A stretch of 64,000 nucleotides of DNA from Couchioplanes azureus (GTDB taxonomy: Bacteria; Actinomycetota; Actinomycetes; Mycobacteriales; Micromonosporaceae), in assembly GCF_014648355.1 (NCBI RefSeq), contig NZ_BMQY01000003.1:182186-246185 (forward strand), given 5' to 3'. Positions 1 to 8,478 of this stretch are shown here, piece after piece (within the stretch, counting starts at the first letter, position 1; each line of letters begins with the position of its first letter). The notes under the pieces were generated by a model, which saw only the letters and a program-made list of their open reading frames with translations, did not search any database and was not told the DNA's origin. The position numbers and the translations under genes are program-made.

Positions 1-2
1 CG

Positions 3-881
3 GCCGGCCGGCTCGCCGGCGGCGCCCTCCTCTTCGACCAGCAGGGCGCCGAGCACCGCCGCGCCCGCCGGGCCGCGTCCGGCGCGCTCGGCGCGGAGGC
101 GGTGGCCGGGCTGCGGCCGGGATGGGCGCGGCTGCTCGAACGGCGGCTCGGCCCGCTGGCCGGCGGCGGGGAGGTCGATCTCGTACCGGTCGCCGCCGAG
201 CTGGCCGGGAGCACCGCCGCCGCGCTGCTCGGCGTGGCGGTCGACGGGCCGGCGCTCGCCGCGGCGGCCCGTGACGCCGCCGACGCGGCGGCCCGGGCCC
301 ACCTGCCCGGACTGCGCCGGCGGAGCGCCCAGGCGGCGGCGCGGGTGGCCACCGGGAAACTGACGGCACTGGTCGCGCCGGACGGCGGGGAGCATGCCGC
401 GCTCGCCGCCATGCTGGCGGTGGCCGCGGTCACCACGACGATCGCCGCCGTGCCGCGCGCCGCGGCGTGGGCGTGCGACGCAAGCCTCTGGGAGTACGCC
501 GCAAGCCCGGCGCTCGCCGACGAGCTCCTGCGGGTGACCGCCCCCACGCCGCTGCTGCCCCGGGTCGCGGCGGGTCCGGGCGAGCTGCCGGTGCCCGGCG
601 GCTGCCCGGTGCGCTCCGGCGACCGGATGCTGCTGGTCGCCCGCCACGCGCTGGACGCACACGGGCTCGACCCCGATCCGCGCCGCCCGGCTCCCGCGCA
701 GATCGCCCAGCTCGCCTTCGGCGCCGGGCCGCACGCCTGCCCCGGGGCCCGGCTGGCCCGTACCCAGCTCGGTGACGTGCTGCGGGCGCTGGCGCCGTAC
801 CGGCCGGTGGTGGTCCGGGCCCGGGTGGACCGCCGCGCGGCCCTGCCCTCGTGGCGGTCGCTGGTGGTGCGGGCGTCGTGA
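3..881 (+). CDS. Cytochrome P450, N-terminus cut by window edge
   Basis: Heme monooxygenase of the bacterial soluble P450 type; the open frame runs in from the left edge, so the first ~100 residues are missing. Visible marks in order: a C-helix-like HRRARR segment near position 60, a degenerate I-helix (AAVTTTIAA, without the usual AGxDTT), the K-helix ExxR (ELLR, near 525) and the heme-ligand loop FGAGPHACPG with the axial cysteine (near 730). The substrate cannot be told. Its stop overlaps the start of the next gene (GTGA), so the two are probably cotranscribed and may act on the same small molecule. The divergent I-helix could mean atypical oxygen activation. The family call is secure; the role is not. 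Confidence 0.88.
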   Translation, partial: AGRLAGGALLFDQQGAEHRRARRAASGALGAEAVAGLRPGWARLLERRLGPLAGGGEVDLVPVAAELAGSTAAALLGVAVDGPALAAAARDAADAAARAHLPGLRRRSAQAAARVATGKLTALVAPDGGEHAALAAMLAVAAVTTTIAAVPRAAAWACDASLWEYAASPALADELLRVTAPTPLLPRVAAGPGELPVPGGCPVRSGDRMLLVARHALDAHGLDPDPRRPAPAQIAQLAFGAGPHACPGARLARTQLGDVLRALAPYRPVVVRARVDRRAALPSWRSLVVRAS

Positions 882-1723
882 GGCTGGCGGTGACCGGCGC
901 GTCCGGCTTCTGCGGTACGGCCGTCGCTCGGCTCGCCGCGGCCGCCGGCCACGACGTGGTCTGCGTCGGCCGGCGCCCCGGACCGGTGGGCGGGCACGTC
1001 CGCTGGGACGCCGCGCGCGAGCAGCCCGATCTGGCCGGCGCCGACGCGGTCGTGCACCTGGCCGCCGCGGTCGGCGATCCCGGCCCCGGCGAGCGCGCCG
1101 AGGCGGCCTACCGGGCGGTCAACGTCGACGGCACGGCCCGGCTGCTGCGCGCCGCCCACGGCCGCCCGGTGGTGTGGGTGAGCAGCGCGAGCGTGTACCG
1201 GCCGGGGCCGTACCGGGGGCCGGTGGCCGAGGACCACCCGGTGGACGGCCAGCGGAGCGCGTACGGCCGCACGAAGGCGGCCGGGGAACGGCTGGCCCTG
1301 GCCGCGGGCGCGGTCGTGCTGCGCCCGCGCGCGGTCTACGGCGACGGCGACCGGCACCTGCTGCCGCGGCTGCGCCGGGTCGTCCGGGGCGGGTACGCCT
1401 GGCTGCCCGGCGCCGACGTGCCGCTGAGCCTGACCTCGGTGGAGAACCTGGCGGCGGCCTGCCTGGCGGCGCTGGACTGGCCCGCGGGGGCGTACAACAT
1501 CGCGGACGCGGCGGCGTACCGGCGCGACGAGGTCCTCGGCCGGGTGCTCGGGGTCCCGGTGCGCCACGTACCCGCCGCGCTGGTCCGGGGGCTGGCCGCG
1601 GTGACGCCGTCGCTGACCCGCTACGCCGTCGACCAGCTCACCGACGGCATGGTGCTGGACCTGGCCCGCGCTCGCGACCAGGGCTACCGGCCACGGCTGA
1701 GCCTGGCGGACTACTTGGTGTAG
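878..1723 (+). CDS. NAD(P)-dependent epimerase/dehydratase (extended SDR)
   Basis: 281 residues. The N-terminus carries the Rossmann dinucleotide signature TGASGFCG, and YGRTK near residue 130 supplies the YxxxK catalytic pair of extended SDR enzymes, so it should oxidise, reduce or epimerise a sugar nucleotide or similar substrate. I chose the GTG at 878 because it overlaps the upstream P450 stop as GTGA and begins directly at the Rossmann strand (MRLAVTGASG); an in-frame GTG at 851 is less likely. The 3' end overlaps the convergent lipoprotein gene by 13 bp. The exact substrate is unknown. Confidence 0.85.
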   Translation: MRLAVTGASGFCGTAVARLAAAAGHDVVCVGRRPGPVGGHVRWDAAREQPDLAGADAVVHLAAAVGDPGPGERAEAAYRAVNVDGTARLLRAAHGRPVVWVSSASVYRPGPYRGPVAEDHPVDGQRSAYGRTKAAGERLALAAGAVVLRPRAVYGDGDRHLLPRLRRVVRGGYAWLPGADVPLSLTSVENLAAACLAALDWPAGAYNIADAAAYRRDEVLGRVLGVPVRHVPAALVRGLAAVTPSLTRYAVDQLTDGMVLDLARARDQGYRPRLSLADYLV

Positions 1724-2316
1724 ACGACGCCCGAGCGCAGGATCGTGCCGGCGCGGGTGCCGGAGCCGCTCTGCCGGGTCACCACCGCGTCGAGCGAGAA
1801 CACGTAGCCGGTCTTCCGGTCGAGTTTCTTGACCGTGGCGGTCAGCATCGCGCAGTCCCGCTTCGGGACGACCTCGATCCAGCCGATGTCGCGCTGCGGG
1901 CCCAGCATGACGTCCTGGCTGATCGCGGTGAGGCGGTACTCGACGAGGTTGTAGCCGTTGATGTCGGGCCACCTGACGGTCGCCGTCGTGGTGCCCGGGA
2001 CGACCTCCAGCGGACCGATGTGGGTGAAGTGCACGTCGGTCGCCGCGCACGTCGCGCCGGGAGTGGGCCGCGCCGGCGTCGTCGCCGCCACCGTACCGAC
2101 GGTGCCGGCGGTCGGGAACGGGTACGGCGGCACGCCGCTCGTGGGCTTGGGCGAGGGCGTGGCCTTGCCCCGGGAGACCACGAGCCAGTCACCGCTGCTG
2201 TCGGGTGCCTGCGTGGACGTCGTCGGTGTGGGGATGGCCGAGGAGCCGCCGAGCCCGCCGCAGCCGGCCAGCAGGAGGGGCGCCAGGAGCAGCAGCCATC
2301 GCCGGCGGTGCTTCAT
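1711..2316 (-). CDS. Lipoprotein with fibronectin-III-like domain
   Basis: 201 residues. MKHRRRWLLLLAPLLLAGC is a lipoprotein signal peptide with lipobox LAGC, so the mature protein is probably tethered to the outer face of the membrane. A Thr/Pro/Ser-rich linker follows, then one beta-rich domain (VRWPDINGYNLVEYRLTA) that looks like a fibronectin type III fold. The ATG at 2316 is preceded on the minus strand by GGGGGGAGG at good spacing, which decides against the ATG 24 bp upstream. No catalytic motif is visible; a binding or envelope role is inference. It converges on the epimerase gene with a 13-bp overlap. Confidence 0.75.
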   Translation of the reverse strand: MKHRRRWLLLLAPLLLAGCGGLGGSSAIPTPTTSTQAPDSSGDWLVVSRGKATPSPKPTSGVPPYPFPTAGTVGTVAATTPARPTPGATCAATDVHFTHIGPLEVVPGTTTATVRWPDINGYNLVEYRLTAISQDVMLGPQRDIGWIEVVPKRDCAMLTATVKKLDRKTGYVFSLDAVVTRQSGSGTRAGTILRSGVVYTK

Positions 2317-2385
2317 GCGTGCCTCCCCCCCTCGTCGCACGGACCTCTCGATGTCCGCAAGAGATCGTCGGGAGCGGGGGCGACT

Positions 2386-3042
2386 TTAGGAGTCGGCCGC
2401 GTACAGCTCCCGGGTGCGCCGGGCGAGGTCCTTGGTGGCGGTGGAGTTGACCCAGGTGCCCAGGACCACCGCGGCGCCCGGCACGACCTTCGCGAACATC
2501 CGCTTGGCCGCGCGTACCCCCGCCATCTGGGCCAGCTTGACGCCCAGCCGCAGCATCACGCCGGTGAGCGGCCGGTCGGCGGCGCCGGCGAAGAGCCGGC
2601 TGGCCCGCTCGCGGCCCGCGGCCACGCCCAGGGCCAGCCGCGCCGTCTCGGCGACCTTGTGCACCTTCTGCAGGACGAGCAGGTCGGTGGCGCGCTCGGG
2701 GCCGGCCGGGTCGACGCCGTACGCGGCGGCGATGTGCAGCACCATCCTTGCCTGCGTCCAGGCGAGGACCCCGACGTCGACCACCGCGCCGGGCAGCCCG
2801 GCGGCGCCCGAGACGGCACCGGAGAGCCGGGCGTGGTTCATGAAGCGCTTGACGGCCTGGTCGGCCAGGTCCGCGCCGGTGATCCCCGGCTGCTCCTGCC
2901 GGGCACGCTCGGCCCAGCGCCGGGCCTGCGGCCCGATCCGGCGGACCGCCTCGAGGGCGAGGTGTTCCGGAGCGTACTGCGGGTCGGCCTTCATCCTGGC
3001 CCAGAGGGATCCGGGCAGGCCGGCATCGTCGGGTTCGATCAC
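2386..3042 (-). CDS. EcsC-family protein
   Basis: About 218 residues from the GTG at 3042. The body (PEHLALEAVRRIGPQARRW, then a hydrophobic GAVSGAAGLPGAVVDVGVLAWTQARMV stretch in two segments and a charged C-terminus) resembles the EcsC family, proteins of unclear biochemistry found beside transporters in Bacillus and alone in many actinomycetes. The open frame extends upstream to 3213, but that extension is Cys-rich and low quality, and GGAG lies 7 nt before the GTG at 3042, so I prefer this start. ATGs at 3108 and 3174 are alternatives. It is divergent from the GGDEF-EAL gene, and its upstream region holds that gene's putative promoter. Confidence 0.65.
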   Translation of the reverse strand: MIEPDDAGLPGSLWARMKADPQYAPEHLALEAVRRIGPQARRWAERARQEQPGITGADLADQAVKRFMNHARLSGAVSGAAGLPGAVVDVGVLAWTQARMVLHIAAAYGVDPAGPERATDLLVLQKVHKVAETARLALGVAAGRERASRLFAGAADRPLTGVMLRLGVKLAQMAGVRAAKRMFAKVVPGAAVVLGTWVNSTATKDLARRTRELYAADS

Positions 3043-3169
3043 CAGTTCACTCCGAGGGGACGGGAAATGCTCGTGCCATTGTGCCTTGCAGATGCACGTG
3101 CACGACATGGGTTCACCATATTGCCCCGCTTTACCGCACCTGAGCGGCCCTACCGGCCGCGCTGTTCTG

Positions 3170-3197
3170 CTCATGCGATACCCCGTCCGACCGATAG
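3170..3197 (+). promoter_or_regulatory. FliA/sigma-28-type promoter candidate for the GGDEF-EAL gene
   Basis: CTCA at 3170-3173, a 16-bp spacer and ACCGATAG at 3190-3197. The predicted start near 3204 leaves a ~36-nt leader with SD GGGGAGG before the ATG at 3240. The same CTCA-N16-ACCGATAG arrangement occurs at 5616-5643 before the chemoreceptor gene. It fits the sigma-28 -10 core CCGATA and my recollection of FliA promoters in Actinoplanes (CTCA, then GCCGAA after 15-17 bp). No start site was mapped. Confidence 0.55.
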
Positions 3198-3239
3198 CGA
3201 TGGACAGAGGCACCAGAGCCGACGGGGAGGCATCGCCGC

Positions 3240-5594
3240 ATGACGGTCGACGAACAGCAGGTGGAGCGGCTGCGGCCGACTCCGGTGCTGCTGACGGCGG
3301 CCGGGGTCCTCGTGGCCTCCATCATGCTCTTCGCCGTCAACCACGCCGAGCAGCGCACCCCGGTCGTCTGGGGCTGGCTGCCGGCCCTCGTCGGCACCGC
3401 CGTCGCGGGCTGGGCGTGCTGGCACACCGCGTCCACCGAGGGCCTGGACCGGGTGACCGCGCGTGTCTGGCGGTGCCTGTCCCTGGTCTGCCTGTTCATC
3501 GCGCTGGGCGTCGCGGGCGACGCCCGGTACTACGCGCGGAATCCCGGTGCGATGGACCAGGACCACGACGTCCCCACCACGATCGCGTACGCGGTGGCCA
3601 TGGTCGTCCTGCTCTGGACCCTGCTGTGGCTGCCGATGGACGCCCGCGGGCGGCGGGACCGGGTCATGGTCCGGTTCCTCCTGGACGCCGCCACGGTCAC
3701 CGTCACGCTCGGCATCTTCTCCTGGTACCTCATCACCCGGGTGCTGCACGCCTGGCGGGACGGCAGTGGTGACGCCGTACCGATCCTCACGCTGACCGCG
3801 CTCGGCCTGATCGGCGCGCTCGCCTTCGTCAAGGTCGCGGTGAGCGGCTTCGGCGGCCTCGACCGGATCGCCGTCCGGCTGCTGGCCGTCGGCGCGGCCG
3901 TCGGGGCGGCCGGGGGCGGGCTCTTCCCGATCTTCGTGGAGCTGCACCCCGGCCTGAGCGGCTCGATGATGTTCGTTCCGGCGACCCTGCTGTGCGTCGC
4001 CTTCGCGGCCGACCGGCAGCGCCGGGCCGCCCGCCTGGACGTGCCGGTGCAACAGGGCGACTCCTTCAGCACCGTGACCTACGTCGCGGTCGCCTGCACC
4101 GACGGCCTGCTGCTGGTGGTCAGCAGCGGCGCGGGTCACGTGGTGCTGACCGTCGCCCTGGCGGCCGTCGTGCTGACCGCGCTGGTGGTGGCCCGCCAGA
4201 TCAACGCGCTCGCCGAGAACGGCCGGCTGCTGCGCCGCGTCGACGCCAGCCTGCTGGAGCTCAACCGCTTCCAGGACCAGCTCGAGCACCGCGCCAGCCA
4301 CGACGCCCTCACCGACCTCGCCAACCGGACGCTGTTCGAGCAGCGGACCAGCGAGGCGCTGGCCGCCACCGGCGGCTCGGCGGACGGCGCCGACACGCTC
4401 AGCCTGGCGCTCATCGACCTGGACGACTTCAAGGCGATCAACGACCGGCTCGGGCACGCCGTGGGCGACGCCCTGCTCGTCGTCGTCGCCGACCGGCTGC
4501 GCGAGGCGGTCCGCGAGGACGACGTGGTGGCGCGGCTCGGCGGCGACGAGTTCGGCCTGCTGCTGCACGGCCTGCGCAGCGACGAGGCGACCGAGGTCCT
4601 GGACCGGATCGCGGAGTCGCTGACCCGGCCGGTCCACGCCCTCGGCTACGACCTGCTGGTCAAGGCGAGCATCGGCCTCGCCGAGGTGTGGCCGGAGGCC
4701 AGCCCGCAGGAGCTGCTGCGCCGCGCCGACCTCGCGATGTACGCCGCCAAGGAGCGCGGCAAGGGCCGGCACGCGGTGTACGACGCCCGCCTCGAACAGG
4801 ACCAGGCGGCCGACGCCCAGCTCGGTGCCGAGCTGCGCCGGGCCCTGGACAACGGCGACTTCTCGCTGGTCTACCAGCCGATCGTGGCGCTGCCCGGCGG
4901 TGAGTGGACCTCGCTGGAGACGCTGATCCGCTGGAAGCACCCGGAGCGCGGCTTCATCGGGCCGGACGTGTTCATCCCGATCGCGGAGCGCACCGGACTG
5001 ATCGTGCCGCTCGGCGACTGGATCCTGCGGACCGCGCTGCGGCAGGCCGCCGAGTGGCAGCAGCGCTACGGCGCCGCCGCGCCGGGCGAGATCGGCGTCA
5101 ACGTGTCCGCCCGCCAGCTACGGGAGCCCGGCTTCGCCGCCGACGTGCGCGCGGCCCTGGCCGACACCGGCTTCGACCCGGAGAAGCTGGTCGTCGAGGT
5201 GACCGAGACCGCGGTCTTCGACGGCGGCGTCGCGCTCGACACGCTGCAGAACCTGGTCACGCTCGGCGTACGGATCGCGCTGGACGACTTCGGCACCGGG
5301 CACTCCTCGCTCGGCCTGCTGCGTACCTGCCCGGCGGACACCCTCAAGGTCGACAAGTCGTTCGTCGACGGGATCGGCGGCCGCTCGGAGGAGGCGGTCA
5401 TCGCCACCGCGATGATCCAGATCACGAACGGCCTGCACCTGCAGGCCATCGCCGAGGGTGTGGAGACCGCCGAGCAGGCCGACACCCTTTTCCGGCTCGG
5501 CTACCGCTTCGCGCAGGGCTACCACTTCTCCCGCCCGCTGTCCGCCGCTCAGGTCGACGAGCACCTGGACGCGCACCGGCCGCTGACCGTCTGA
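3240..5594 (+). CDS. Membrane GGDEF-EAL protein (cyclic di-GMP synthase/phosphodiesterase)
   Basis: 784 residues. About eight hydrophobic segments occupy residues 15-300 and form an integral-membrane sensory region. A GGDEF domain follows, with intact GGDEF at 434-438 and the RxxD inhibitory-site pattern (REDD) five residues before it, then an EAL domain from about 545 to 780. In the EAL domain the signature reads ETL (LETLIRW) rather than EAL, but NVSARQL, DDFGTGHSS, KVDKSFVDG, AEGVET and the final QGYHFSRP are all present, so catalysis remains plausible. It can in principle both make and degrade c-di-GMP. Start ATG 3240 has SD GGGGAGG. A FliA-like promoter lies upstream and a chemoreceptor gene with the same promoter type lies downstream, linking it to motility or spore release by inference. 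Confidence 0.93.
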   Translation: MTVDEQQVERLRPTPVLLTAAGVLVASIMLFAVNHAEQRTPVVWGWLPALVGTAVAGWACWHTASTEGLDRVTARVWRCLSLVCLFIALGVAGDARYYARNPGAMDQDHDVPTTIAYAVAMVVLLWTLLWLPMDARGRRDRVMVRFLLDAATVTVTLGIFSWYLITRVLHAWRDGSGDAVPILTLTALGLIGALAFVKVAVSGFGGLDRIAVRLLAVGAAVGAAGGGLFPIFVELHPGLSGSMMFVPATLLCVAFAADRQRRAARLDVPVQQGDSFSTVTYVAVACTDGLLLVVSSGAGHVVLTVALAAVVLTALVVARQINALAENGRLLRRVDASLLELNRFQDQLEHRASHDALTDLANRTLFEQRTSEALAATGGSADGADTLSLALIDLDDFKAINDRLGHAVGDALLVVVADRLREAVREDDVVARLGGDEFGLLLHGLRSDEATEVLDRIAESLTRPVHALGYDLLVKASIGLAEVWPEASPQELLRRADLAMYAAKERGKGRHAVYDARLEQDQAADAQLGAELRRALDNGDFSLVYQPIVALPGGEWTSLETLIRWKHPERGFIGPDVFIPIAERTGLIVPLGDWILRTALRQAAEWQQRYGAAAPGEIGVNVSARQLREPGFAADVRAALADTGFDPEKLVVEVTETAVFDGGVALDTLQNLVTLGVRIALDDFGTGHSSLGLLRTCPADTLKVDKSFVDGIGGRSEEAVIATAMIQITNGLHLQAIAEGVETAEQADTLFRLGYRFAQGYHFSRPLSAAQVDEHLDAHRPLTV

Positions 5595-5615
5595 GCCCGG
5601 TCTGCCGGATACCAC

Positions 5616-5643
5616 CTCAGCGAACCCGGACGACAACCGATAG
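5616..5643 (+). promoter_or_regulatory. FliA/sigma-28-type promoter candidate for the chemoreceptor gene
   Basis: CTCA at 5616-5619, a 16-bp spacer, then ACCGATAG at 5636-5643. The two boxes and the spacer length are identical to the site at 3170-3197. The predicted start is near 5650, giving a ~44-nt leader to the ATG at 5694. The -10 box forms the left edge of the palindrome at 5638-5678, so a regulator binding the palindrome could block the promoter. Confidence 0.55.
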
Positions 5644-5678
5644 TGGGAGGGGACGATTCCGTCCCGTGCCCACTATCG
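5638..5678 (+). terminator. Inverted repeat: terminator of the GGDEF-EAL gene or operator over the next promoter
   Basis: Perfect 10-bp arms CGATAGTGGG and CCCACTATCG (5638-5647 / 5669-5678) enclose a second 6-bp stem GGGACG/CGTCCC (5650-5655 / 5660-5665) with loop ATTC. It starts 43 nt after the GGDEF-EAL stop and has no U-tract, as is common for actinomycete terminators. It also overlaps the -10 box of the chemoreceptor promoter and ends 15 nt before that ATG, so a double-stranded operator is equally possible. Confidence 0.5.
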
Positions 5679-5693
5679 CGAGGTCGCCACCAC

Positions 5694-7322
5694 ATGCCTG
5701 CCGCCCCGAAGACAGCATCGTCGTCCCGTCACCGGACCGCGGACGGCAACCCGTTGCGCGCCTGGCTCGGCAACCGGTCGCTGAACGCGAAGATCCTGAT
5801 CATCGTGGGCGCGATGACGATCGTCGCGGCCATGGTGGCCATCGTCGCCCTCGCCCGCCTGGCCCAGGTCAACACGGTCGGCGCGAAGCTCTACGAGGAG
5901 AGCTACGTCGGGTTGCAGCAGCTCAACCGGGTCACCTCGGACGTCGGCTCGATGCACGGCTACGTGATCGCCTACGGCCAGACGCCGGCACCCGAGCTCG
6001 CGAGCATGATCAAGGAGCTCGACGGCCGCATCGAGACGACCGTCGCCGCCTACCGGACCAAGTCGGTCGACCCGGCGCTGACCGACGAGACGATGGCGCT
6101 CTGGGGCAAGTACAAGACCGCTCGTGACGCCTTCCTGAAGACCGCCGACGCCGGCGACCCCAGGGCCACCATCGCCGCCCGCCAGGAGCAGCTGATCCCG
6201 GCCATCCTCGCCTCGAAGGAGAAGCTCGAACAGCTCACGGTGAAGGAGGACGCGGGCGCCAAGAAGCGGGTGGCCGCGGTCGCCGAGGCGAACAGCTCGG
6301 CCCGGACGATCGTGATCACCACGCTGGTGGTCGGCCTCGCCCTCGCCACCCTGCTCGGCCTGGCCATCGCGCGCAGCATCGTGGCGCGGGTGCGGGCGGT
6401 CTCCCAGGTCATCGACGGCATCGCCGAGGGGGACCTGACCCGTACCGCGGGCCTGCGGACCAGGGACGAGGTCGGCCGGATGGGCGACCAGCTCGACCGG
6501 GCCACCGCCACGCTGCGCGAGACGATCACCCGGATCACCGGCAGCAGTCACACGCTGGCCGGCTCCGCGCAGGAGATGGCGGAGGTCAGCAGCCGCATCG
6601 CGGTCAACGCCGAGCAGACCAGCTCGCGCGCCGAGCTCGTCTCGACCGCCGCCGGCTCGGTGAGCGGCAACGTGGACACCGTGGCCGCTGCCAGTGAGCA
6701 GATGACGGCCTCGATCCGGGAGATCGCCGGCAGCGCCGCCGACGCCGCCGGCGTGGCCCGCGGCGCGGTGGAGGTCGCCCAGTCGGCGAACAACACGGTC
6801 GCCAAGCTCGGCGTCTCGTCCGCCGAGGTCGGCAACATCGTCAAGGTGATCACCTCGATCGCCGAGCAGACCAACCTGCTCGCCCTCAACGCCACCATCG
6901 AGGCCGCCCGCGCCGGCGAGGCCGGCAAGGGCTTCGCGGTGGTCGCCAGCGAGGTCAAGGACCTCGCCCAGGAGACCGCCAAGGCGACCGAGGAGATCTC
7001 CAACCGCATCCAGGCGATCCAGAGCGACACCTCCGCCGCGGTCGACGCCATCGGCGAGATCGCCGCGGTGATCGAGCGGATCAACTCGTACTCGGACACC
7101 ATCGCCTCGGCGGTGGAGGAGCAGACCGCCACCACCACCGAGATCGGGCGCAGCGTCGCCGAGGCCGCGAACGGCTCGACCGAGATCGCCCACACGATCG
7201 CGGGCGTGGCCGAGGCGGCGCAGAGCACCAACGAGGGCGTGACCGAGTCCCGGCGCACCGCCGACGAACTGGCCCGCCTCGCCGAGGAGCTCCAGTCGCT
7301 GGTCGGCAAGTTCCGCGTGTAA
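5694..7322 (+). CDS. Methyl-accepting chemotaxis protein (transmembrane)
   Basis: 542 residues from ATG 5694, which has GAGG 10 nt upstream; an ATG-like codon at 5643 lies in the promoter/palindrome and is rejected. Order: short basic N-terminus, first membrane segment ([20 protein letters not shown], ~34-54), a ~150-residue helical extracytoplasmic sensor of four-helix-bundle type, second membrane segment (~205-228), HAMP, then a long signalling coiled coil. The hairpin tip that contacts CheA/CheW is fully conserved ([21 protein letters not shown]). It should relay a ligand signal to flagellar rotation. No che genes lie in this window, so its kinase is encoded elsewhere. The FliA-like promoter suggests expression with flagella. 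Confidence 0.95.
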   Translation: MPAAPKTASSSRHRTADGNPLRAWLGNRSLNAKILIIVGAMTIVAAMVAIVALARLAQVNTVGAKLYEESYVGLQQLNRVTSDVGSMHGYVIAYGQTPAPELASMIKELDGRIETTVAAYRTKSVDPALTDETMALWGKYKTARDAFLKTADAGDPRATIAARQEQLIPAILASKEKLEQLTVKEDAGAKKRVAAVAEANSSARTIVITTLVVGLALATLLGLAIARSIVARVRAVSQVIDGIAEGDLTRTAGLRTRDEVGRMGDQLDRATATLRETITRITGSSHTLAGSAQEMAEVSSRIAVNAEQTSSRAELVSTAAGSVSGNVDTVAAASEQMTASIREIAGSAADAAGVARGAVEVAQSANNTVAKLGVSSAEVGNIVKVITSIAEQTNLLALNATIEAARAGEAGKGFAVVASEVKDLAQETAKATEEISNRIQAIQSDTSAAVDAIGEIAAVIERINSYSDTIASAVEEQTATTTEIGRSVAEAANGSTEIAHTIAGVAEAAQSTNEGVTESRRTADELARLAEELQSLVGKFRV

Positions 7323-7374
7323 GGGGGGCGCCGGCGCGGGAATGAACCCCCGGACGAGGGCGTTGTGCTCCTAT

Positions 7375-7394
7375 CGCCCGTGGGTCCACGGGCG
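7375..7394. terminator. Stem-loop between chemoreceptor and PAC2 genes
   Basis: Perfect 9-bp arms CGCCCGTGG and CCACGGGCG with a 2-nt centre. It lies 52 nt past the chemoreceptor stop and just before the SD (GAGGAGG) of the next gene. It could terminate the first transcript or shape the leader of the second; no U-tract follows. Confidence 0.4.
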
Positions 7395-7415
7395 TGACAT
7401 GAGGAGGTCCGCAGC

Positions 7416-8321
7416 GTGCTCGACCCACACGGGCTCTACGAGTTGGCCGACGACCTGCCTGAGCTGGACGGCGTGGTGCTCGTCCAGGCGCTCACGGGGT
7501 TCGTCGACGCGGGGAGCGCCATTCAGCTCTCCCGGCAACACCTTCTGGAGCAGTTCGGGGAACGCGTCCTCGCGACGTTCGACCTCGACCAGCTCCTCGA
7601 CTACCGCTCCCGCCGCCCTCCGATGATCTTCGTCGAGGACCACTGGGAGAGCTACGAGCGGCCCAGCCTGGCGCTGCACCTGTTGCGGGACCTGACCGGC
7701 ACCCCGTTCCTGCTGCTCGCCGGCCCCGAGCCGGACCTGCAGTGGGAACGCTTCATCAAGGCCGTCCGCGGGCTCATCGCGCGCTTCGGCGTGAGCCTGA
7801 CCGTCGGTCTCAACGCGATCCCGATGGCCGTGCCGCACACCCGGCCGGTCAGCGTCACCGCGCACGCCACCGACCGCCGCCTGCTCGGCGAGCGTGACTC
7901 GTGGCTGCAGCGGGTGCAGGTGCCGGCCAGCGTCGGCAACCTGCTCGAGTTCCGCCTCGGCGAGGCCGGCCTCGACGCCATGGGCTACGCCGCGCACGTC
8001 CCGCACTACCTGGCCCAGACCGCGTACCCGGCCGCGGCCGAGCTGCTCGTCGAGTCGGTCGCCAACACGACCGGCCTGGTCCTGCCCACCGCGGCGCTGC
8101 ACGAGGCGGCCGCCGAGGTGCGCGATGAGATCGACAAGCAGGTCGCCGACGACGAGCAGGCGAGCCGCCTGGTGACCTCCTTGGAGGGCCAGTACGACGC
8201 CTTCCTGCGGGGCCGCACCGGCAACCTGCTGGCGGAGCCCGGCGGGGCGCTGCCGAGCGCCGAGGAGCTGGGCGCGGAGCTGGAACGCTTCCTCGCCGAG
8301 CAGGCGCGCGACACCGACTGA
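7416..8321 (+). CDS. PAC2-family (proteasome-assembly-chaperone-like) protein
   Basis: 301 residues; GTG start at 7416 with SD GAGGAGG at good spacing. The N-terminal part ([18 protein letters not shown], then [14 protein letters not shown] and [15 protein letters not shown]) is typical of the actinobacterial PAC2 family, relatives of the archaeal/eukaryotic proteasome assembly chaperones and of Mycobacterium Rv2125. The C-terminal third is acidic and helical. Actinobacteria with 20S proteasomes usually carry several PAC2 proteins; a direct role in proteasome assembly has not been shown for this subgroup, so the function is inference. A strong terminator follows. Confidence 0.85.
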   Translation: MLDPHGLYELADDLPELDGVVLVQALTGFVDAGSAIQLSRQHLLEQFGERVLATFDLDQLLDYRSRRPPMIFVEDHWESYERPSLALHLLRDLTGTPFLLLAGPEPDLQWERFIKAVRGLIARFGVSLTVGLNAIPMAVPHTRPVSVTAHATDRRLLGERDSWLQRVQVPASVGNLLEFRLGEAGLDAMGYAAHVPHYLAQTAYPAAAELLVESVANTTGLVLPTAALHEAAAEVRDEIDKQVADDEQASRLVTSLEGQYDAFLRGRTGNLLAEPGGALPSAEELGAELERFLAEQARDTD

Positions 8322-8329
8322 GCGGCCCG

Positions 8330-8355
8330 GCCGGGGCGGGTCCGCCCGTCCCGGC
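8330..8355 (+). terminator. Terminator after PAC2 gene
   Basis: An 11-bp stem (GCCGGGGCGGG / CCCGTCCCGGC, one G-T pair) with loop TCCG begins 9 nt after the PAC2 stop. There is no U-tract, as is usual for actinomycete terminators. Confidence 0.55.
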
Positions 8356-8478
8356 ACGACCGTCCTTCCGGGACGTCACCGCACGTGGCTACCTGTTCGG
8401 TCAATCGGCATCCGAAAAGGGCTGACCTGCCCCAGAATGGGACGGGTCAGGCGGGCGTCGAGTGACAGGAGTGTCCCG

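Noticed and set aside
772..3243. Long Arg/Gly/Pro-rich open frame on the plus strand
   Set aside because: It overlaps four well-supported genes in other frames and has the composition expected of an out-of-frame reading of high-GC DNA.
5620..5640. A further TcrA-like repeat (GAACCCG-N4-ACAACCG) before the chemoreceptor
   Set aside because: It overlaps the promoter core, where an activator would not bind, and a 12/14 match is easily reached by chance at this base composition.
5638..5678. Possible c-di-GMP riboswitch next to the GGDEF-EAL gene
   Set aside because: It is a simple nested hairpin of 41 nt without the GEMM-type paired helices or tetraloop-receptor; it also overlaps the likely promoter.
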